Of a DNA stretch of 64,000 nucleotides, positions 59,099-64,000 are shown piece by piece. Below the pieces are notes generated by a model, which was given only the letters and a program-made list of their open reading frames with translations, was not told the origin of the DNA and made no database searches. The stretch comes from CADEEX01 sp964577955. GTDB taxonomy: Bacteria; Acidobacteriota; Vicinamibacteria; Vicinamibacterales; CAVVIG01. Position 1 is the stretch's first letter, and every line of letters starts with the position of its first letter. Where the stretch lies: assembly GCA_964577955.1 (NCBI GenBank), contig CAZOAZ010000032.1, positions 8,750 to 72,749 of the forward strand, written 5' to 3'. A program made the translations under genes and the position numbers.

Positions 59099-60359
59099 GC
59101 CCCGGTCCTTTCACGTTCGTGCTCACCTTGCGCAACGTGGCCACGATGCTCGGAGTGTCGAGGGCATTCAGTCTCGCCGGACTCTCGACGGGCGTGGTTG
59201 AGCCGTTCACCCTGTTCAGGAGATGAACTTCCAGCACCGGCATCGGCCACGCCGATCCCAGGGCGACCGCGAAATAGTGGGGCTCCGCGATCTTCGCCAC
59301 GAGGATGGAGCCGAAGCCGGTCGTGTGATGCTCGATGGGCGCGCCGCTCTCGCGCGCGAGCGCTTCGGCGAGGTGCGCGAGCACGCGCTCTCTGGTGCCT
59401 GAATCAACGTCCGACGCGGTTTCGACGGACGGCGGCGCGGTGTCGGCACCGATGCGGATTCGTTGAAGCGAGATCTTTTCCCACCCATGGAGTTCTTGCT
59501 CGGCGAGCGCTCTTCGCGTCACGAGCGCCTGACGGACAGGGCTGACGCCGGGTAGTACCTTCACCCGCGTGGGCAATGGTGCGTCGTCCGTGCCCGAGAG
59601 GTCATAGATCCACGGGTGAATCCTGATGAGCGGCTCGCTCTGGCTGCCATCCAGGGTGACGATGATTTCGGCCATGTTGGTGAACTGGTTGCGGCCGGCC
59701 AGGCCCACGATGCGCTTTCGATCGCCGCCGCTCGGCGCTGACAGCCCGAGCCGGTGATGCGAATGCCAATCGCCGAAATAGCGCAACGCCCAGTCCGCGG
59801 CCATGACTTCGCTCAGCTGACGCAGGTAGTCGACGTCGAGCCGGAAGTGCGTGTTGTCTCGTTGCGCGGCTGGTCCTGCCTTCGTGGCAAGAAGCACTGT
59901 CGGCAGGTCATGCCACCGGCCGAAGAGATCTCCTCCCGTCTCGATGGACCAGGCCGAGGCCTCGGCCGCCATGGCGCGTAGCTCCGACTCCCATGTAATC
60001 AGGAACCCCTTGGCGGGTTGCGCCTGCGACCGGCGGCTGATGAAGCGGCCGAGCCGTTGAATCAGCCGATCGGAATTCGGAGAAGCGTGCAGGGAGCGCA
60101 GGACGGCGGTCAGCGGCGGACGCTCCTCAATCCAGTCGCGCAAATCAGCGCTCAGCCGCGTATCCGCGGCAGCGAGGTTCTCCGGCGAAATGTCGAGCGC
60201 CGCCGCGATTCGCTCCTTGAGCTCGGCGCCGGGTGAACGGCGGCCAGCCTCCAGGTCAGCGACATAGGCAGGCGTGACGCCTATCTCTTCGCCCAGCTGG
60301 CGAAGCGACCATCTGCGGCCCTGGCGCCTCTCACGGATCAGTTTTCCGAGGTCCGACAC
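59085..60359 (-). CDS. HTH-JAB fusion protease, first gene of the CBASS-like operon
   Basis: 424 residues from GTG 60359 with AGGA before it. XRE helix-turn-helix (1-60: SLRQLGEEIGVTPAYVADLE), linker, JAB/MPN domain with E140 (SIETGGDLFG), H199-S-H201, S210 and D213 (HSHHRLGLSAPSGGD), then an unassigned C-terminal domain (290-424). Cap3-type JAB proteases reverse Cap2 conjugation. The HTH could make the same protein the repressor of the operon. Confidence 0.85.
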   Translation of the reverse strand: MSDLGKLIRERRQGRRWSLRQLGEEIGVTPAYVADLEAGRRSPGAELKERIAAALDISPENLAAADTRLSADLRDWIEERPPLTAVLRSLHASPNSDRLIQRLGRFISRRSQAQPAKGFLITWESELRAMAAEASAWSIETGGDLFGRWHDLPTVLLATKAGPAAQRDNTHFRLDVDYLRQLSEVMAADWALRYFGDWHSHHRLGLSAPSGGDRKRIVGLAGRNQFTNMAEIIVTLDGSQSEPLIRIHPWIYDLSGTDDAPLPTRVKVLPGVSPVRQALVTRRALAEQELHGWEKISLQRIRIGADTAPPSVETASDVDSGTRERVLAHLAEALARESGAPIEHHTTGFGSILVAKIAEPHYFAVALGSAWPMPVLEVHLLNRVNGSTTPVESPARLNALDTPSIVATLRKVSTNVKGPGHVDL

Positions 60360-60365
60360 TGGCCG

Positions 60366-60396
60366 ATCCTACTTCATCGTATGCTGAGTATGTCAA
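60366..60396 (-). promoter_or_regulatory. Likely promoter/operator of the CBASS-like operon
   Basis: Consensus TTGACA at 60391-60396 with a weak TAGGAT 19 bp away, and a direct repeat CATAC-TCAG-CATAC between them that could bind the XRE domain of the first gene product. The -10 assignment is uncertain because it touches the ribosome-binding site. Confidence 0.45.
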
Positions 60397-60477
60397 GGCG
60401 AATAGACGACGCAGGTGGGGGACCTGGGTCAACGCTCAGGTTTTGGGGAGTGCAAGCCTTGGAATTGCGGACTTTCG

Positions 60478-60560
60478 ATAGGCCAAGGCCTATTGTCAGT
60501 CTATAGAGTATAGGCTATGGCCTTTCGAACGATTCGTGTGTGATAGGCTATAGACTATAT
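60478..60560. promoter_or_regulatory. Palindrome cluster upstream of mmpA
   Basis: Four dyads built on ATAG/CTAT: ATAGGCC-AA-GGCCTAT (60478-60493), CTATA-GAG-TATAG (60501-60513), ATAG-G-CTAT (60510-60518) and ATAGGCTATAGACTATA (60543-60559). They cover the likely mmpA promoter and suggest autoregulation by the XRE protein. Confidence 0.65.
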
Positions 60561-60589
60561 TTGTTGATGTTAAAAATAGGGCATGACCT

Positions 60590-61045
60590 ATGAAAATCTC
60601 GCGCATCACGGCTCAGTCGCGTGCTCGTCTCGACGAGCGACTGGCCCAGTTCGGACCCGCTGAACGGTACCGTCCACCCACCCGGGGCTGGGTAAAGGCC
60701 ATCCGCGAGGCGCTTGGCATGAGCACGGCACAGCTCGCGAAGCGGTTGGGCGTGCGCCAGCCGAGCATCGTTGACATCGAGCGATCTGAAGAGAAAGGAA
60801 GTATCGAGCTGGCTACGCTTCGGCGCGTCGCTGAGGCGTTGAACTGCAACCTGGTCTACGCCCTTGTGCCAAACCAGCCCCTCGAGATGACGATCCGCGA
60901 GCGCGCGCGCGCGCTCCTGCGCCGGCGTCGGCACCCCATCGAACATACGATGCTGCTTGAGGATCAGGACGTCAAAGGACCTCTCACCGAGCGGCAGATC
61001 GACGACGTCATTCGCGAAACCAGTCCGCGGCGCTTCTGGGATTGA
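60590..61045 (+). CDS. mmpA: Mobile mystery protein A (XRE-type regulator)
   Basis: 151 residues. XRE helix-turn-helix at about 38-90 (IREALGMSTAQLAKRLGVRQ, PSIVDIERSEEKGSIELATL), Arg-rich 100-125. Its stop (TGA) overlaps the TTG start of mmpB. The A/B pair is widespread on mobile elements and behaves like an antitoxin/Fic-toxin operon, although this is not settled. Confidence 0.9.
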   Translation: MKISRITAQSRARLDERLAQFGPAERYRPPTRGWVKAIREALGMSTAQLAKRLGVRQPSIVDIERSEEKGSIELATLRRVAEALNCNLVYALVPNQPLEMTIRERARALLRRRRHPIEHTMLLEDQDVKGPLTERQIDDVIRETSPRRFWD

Positions 61046-61635
61046 CGCGGGTGACCGACCTCTTCGAGGAGCCGGATGACGCGACACCTCTCACGCCCGA
61101 TGAGAGGCAGGGGCTCATTCCGTCTGATATCACATACCGGCGGGAGCTGAATAAAGCAGAACAGGAAAACATCACGCGCGGGCAGGACTGGGCGCTCTCC
61201 CGCCGGCGCGAGTTGCTGACCGAGAAATTCATCAGGGACCTTCATACGCGCATGCTCGGAGAGGTCTGGCGATGGGCGGGCGACTTCAGGACCAGCGAAC
61301 GCAACATAGGGATTCCGTACTACCAGATCCCCATGGCGCTGCGAGAGCTACTTGATGACGTGAAAGCGTGGATCGACTACAAAACGTACCCGCCCGACGA
61401 GATCGCGGTGCGCTTGCATCACCGCCTGGTGCACATACACCTATTCCCAAACGGCAACGGCCGACACTCCAGGCTTATGGCAGACCTCCTGATCATGCAG
61501 CTCGGTGGCGAGCGTTTTACATGGGGCAGCGCGAACTTGCAGGATGCAGGCGAGGTGCGAAAACGCTACATTGAATCGCTCAAGGCAGCGGACAATCACG
61601 ACCTCGGACCGCTGCTAGCCTTCGCACGTTCATAG
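61042..61635 (+). CDS. mmpB: Mobile mystery protein B (Fic-domain protein)
   Basis: 197 residues from TTG 61042 (a GTG at 61051 is possible). The Fic core HIHLFPNGNGRHSR has catalytic H133 and the full P-loop-like GNGR motif, so AMPylation (or related NMP transfer) is possible. Usual length for the family. A decayed 3' copy lies at 49869-49970. Confidence 0.93.
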   Translation: MTRVTDLFEEPDDATPLTPDERQGLIPSDITYRRELNKAEQENITRGQDWALSRRRELLTEKFIRDLHTRMLGEVWRWAGDFRTSERNIGIPYYQIPMALRELLDDVKAWIDYKTYPPDEIAVRLHHRLVHIHLFPNGNGRHSRLMADLLIMQLGGERFTWGSANLQDAGEVRKRYIESLKAADNHDLGPLLAFARS

Positions 61636-61931
61636 CCCCGACCCGCAACATCTCCCGTCGCTCCGATATTTCTCGTCAGTCCATTTCGGGTTAAATGGGG
61701 CTGGCGGGATGCGCGAGGCGTGAAGACCAGCGGTTGGACGGAGCCGGGGCGCCGCCGCGTTCTATACTGGAAGGCCGGAGTCGGACGGTTGTGTCGTACC
61801 GAACCTCGGTCGCCACGGGACCCAAATCGCCGTAAGTGATCGCAGGACATTAGGAGGTCTTACACAATTCGCTACACAATTTGGGTTTTGGGCTGGACCG
61901 CTCGCCCGTAAACCGTTGATTCTACAAGTAC
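61636..61931. other. Boundary region between mmpB and tRNA-Ser
   Basis: 296 bases without a supported gene. Two TACACAATT repeats (61852-61860 and 61864-61872 approximately) lie about 60 bases before the tRNA and could be recombinase-binding or att remnants. Open frames on the minus strand here are antisense to the tRNA. Confidence 0.4.
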
Positions 61932-62023
<92 letters not shown>

Positions 62024-62040
62024 CTTGGCTCTGGGCTGCC

Positions 62041-64000
62041 ATGACCGATCTGCTTCAGGACGTCCGCGTCGCGCTGCGCGGCTTTCGCAAGAATCCCGCG
62101 TTCACCATTACCGCGATCCTGTCGCTAGCTGTCGGGATCGGCGCGAACACGGCGATCTTCAGCGTGGCCGATGGCGTTCTGTTCCACCAACTCCCCTATC
62201 AGGATGCCGAGCGGCTGGTGATTCTATGGAACCGCTCCCCCGGCCTGGGAATCGCCGAGGACTGGTTTTCAACCGCGCAGTACTTCGACGTTGTCGGCGG
62301 ACACTCTGGTTTTGAAAACCTGGCCATCGCCATCGGCGCCAACTACAACCTGACCGGCGACGGTCGCGAGCCGGAACGCATCGGCTGCATCCGTGTGTCG
62401 TCCAGCATGCTGCCGATGCTGGGCGCGCGCGCGGCGCTCGGCCGCGTTTTCGTTCCGGAAGACGACCAGCCCGGGCGAGCCCCGTCCGCAATTCTGAGTC
62501 ACGGCGCGTGGCAGCGGCGCTTTGGCGGCGACGCCAGCGTCGTAGGACGCTCCATCCTGCTCAACGGGAACTCCTACCAGGTGGTTGGCGTGCTCGGCGA
62601 GCGATTCACTCTCCCGCGGGAAGTGATGCCCACGCTGGGCGTGGCCGACGACGGCGAGATCTTCCTGCCGCTTCCGCTGAGTGCGGCGGCGCGCAACAAC
62701 CGCGGCAATGAGGACTACAACATCCTCGGGAAACTCCGCCCCGGCGTGGCCGTCGCCGCCGCGCAGTCGGAGATGGACGCACTCACTGCCCGCTTGCGGC
62801 GCGATCATCCGGAAGTTTATCCACCCAACGGCGGCCTGACCTTTAGCCTGGTCCCGCTGCTCGAGCAGACCGTGGGCAAGGTCCGCCGGTCGGTGCTTCT
62901 GCTATTGGGATCGGTAGGCCTGGTGCTGTTGATCGCCTGCGCCAACGTGGGCAATCTTCAACTGTCGCGGGCGCTGGCGCGGCAAAAGGAGATCGCGGTC
63001 CGCACCGCGATCGGCGCCAGCCGCTTGCGGATCGCCGCTCAGTTGCTGACCGAAAGCCTGCTGCTCTCGCTGACCGGCGGCGCAGTCGGCGTCCTGCTGG
63101 CTTGGCTTGCCGTCCGATGGGTCCATGTCTTGCGCCCCGCCGACCTGCCACGCTGGCGCGAGATCAGCGTAAACGGCGAAGTGCTGTTCTTCGCTCTGCT
63201 GCTTTCCACGATCGCCGGCGTGTTGTTTGGACTGGCTCCGGTGCTGGGAGCGATGCGCGTCAACCNNNNNNNNNNGACACCGGCCTGGAAGCGACGGGGC
63301 TCCGCGGCAACACGGCCAGACGCATCCTGGTCGCCGGGGAGTTCGCGCTGTCCGTCGCGCTGCTCGCCGGGGCGGGACTCCTGATCCGCAGCCTGGCGCA
63401 ACTTCAGAACGTACATCCCGGCTTTCAGGCGCAGGGAGTCTTGACGTTTGAGCTGAGCCTGGTCGGAGGAAAATATCCGGACGGAGTCGCGGTCCGCAAC
63501 GCCTACCGGCAACTTTGGGAACGCTTCGACCGCTTGCCGGGGGTCGCGGCGTCCGGCGGCGTCACCTCCCTGCCCCTTTCCGGTTACTTTGCCTGGGGTC
63601 CCATCACCGTGGAAGGACGCGTTCCGCTCCCGGGAGAAAAGTTCATTAACACCGACATTCGCGTAGTCGGCGGCCGATACTTCGAGGCCATGAACATTCC
63701 CTTGCGCAGTGGCCGGCTCTTCGACCCGCAGGATACTCCCGACAAGCCGCGCGTGATCGTCATCGACGAATTCATGGCCCAGGAGTTGTGGAACGGCGCC
63801 GATCCGGTCGGGAAACGCATTCGCCGCGGCGATGGCGGCCCGGACGCGCCGTGGTTGACCGTGGTCGGCGTCGTGGGACGCGTCAAGCAGTACGGCCTGG
63901 CCACCGACGGACGCATCGCCATGTACCTGCCGCAGACGCAATCGCCGGCGCGGTCACTCTACGTGACGGTGAAGACCAGCACCGATCCGGGCGCACTCAC
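62041..64000 (+). CDS. ADOP-type ABC permease (MacB/FtsX), interrupted by gap, incomplete at right edge
   Basis: Starts MTDLLQDVRVALRGFRKNPA, the typical N-terminus of acidobacterial duplicated-orphan permeases; MacB periplasmic core domain to about 260, then the first FtsX block (LLLLGSVGLVLLIACANVGN, TAIGASRLRIAAQLLTESLL). After the 10-N gap the same protein resumes one frame off (RRILVAGEFALSVALLAGAG), so the gap length is not exact. The second FtsX half lies beyond the window. Confidence 0.85.
63266..63275. other. Assembly gap (10 N)
   Basis: Ten undetermined bases inside the permease gene. The reading frame on the two sides is not compatible with exactly ten bases, so N10 is a placeholder. 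Confidence 0.99.

Larger units (their letters stand above)
1393..61635. mobile_element. Putative integrative and conjugative element (internal extent only)
   Basis: A tyrosine recombinase with a neighbouring excisionase-like HTH protein, a primase, a full set of VirB/Trb mating-channel genes, a coupling protein, candidate relaxases, metal-resistance cargo and a defence island lie together without any recognisable chromosomal housekeeping gene between them. This content is typical of ICEs. The true ends were not found: the integrase is internal, the MerR/iron-sulfur genes to its left may also belong to the element, and no direct-repeat att pair is visible. The right limit is placed by inference between mmpB (ends 61635) and the tRNA-Ser gene. 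Confidence 0.6.

Overview
The window (GC-rich; two contig pieces joined by a 10-N gap at 63266-63275) looks like an integrative and conjugative element carrying copper-resistance and anti-phage cargo in an Acidobacteriota-like genome. The taxon guess rests on the ADOP-type MacB/FtsX permease after the tRNA at the right edge and on gene style; it is an inference. Nearly everything from the left edge to 60.4 kb is on the minus strand.

Layout: (1) 1-2.8 kb: a MerR regulator cut by the edge, an iron-sulfur CopZ-like protein behind a MerR-type promoter, a tyrosine recombinase and an excisionase-like HTH protein. (2) 2.9-8.9 kb: ICE/plasmid housekeeping genes (RadC-like JAB protein, DUF932 protein, two SpoVG-like paralogues, RepB-type primase, unknowns), many separated by strong hairpins. 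(3) 8.9-24 kb: a VirB/Trb-type conjugation system (VirB11, VirD4, two MOBC-like wHTH/nuclease proteins next to a candidate oriT, VirB8, VirB6, two tandem VirB5/TrbJ copies, VirB10, VirB9, VirB4, VirB3, VirB2), led by a consensus promoter at about 23.95 kb. (4) 24.6-49.8 kb: copper/heavy-metal cargo (Lgt, DUF305, YcnI fusion, porin, CopB, CopA multicopper oxidase, cytochrome c, CopA P-type ATPase, YHS protein, CusCBA efflux, DUF411, several secreted small proteins) with two ECF sigma genes. One sigma gene is frameshifted and has a Cys-rich CorE-like tail; the other is intact and paired with an NrsF-type anti-sigma factor. (5) 49.9-60.4 kb: a defence island of two back-to-back minus-strand operons: a complete QatABCD set and, upstream, a CBASS-like set (HTH-JAB fusion, stand-alone E2, E1, CD-NTase, Cap4-like nuclease-SAVED effector). 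(6) 60.6-61.6 kb: mobile mystery proteins A and B (XRE + Fic). A decayed 3' end of a second mmpB lies on the other side of the defence island. (7) tRNA-Ser(GGA) and a chromosomal permease.

How it fits together: regions 1-3 move the element, region 4 handles periplasmic and cytoplasmic copper, and region 5 protects the host. Two promoter families can be read directly. GTAACC-N16-CGAA occurs three times, upstream of the intact ECF gene and of two Cys-containing small secreted protein genes. TGTAAT-N16-CGT(T/C) occurs twice, upstream of the YHS gene and of the copper ATPase, beside the frameshifted sigma gene. The items I consider most worth pursuing are the split-E1/E2 CBASS with an HTH-fused JAB protease, its CD-NTase ending in Phe-Gly-Gln, the mmpB relic bounding the island, and the ECF regulons.
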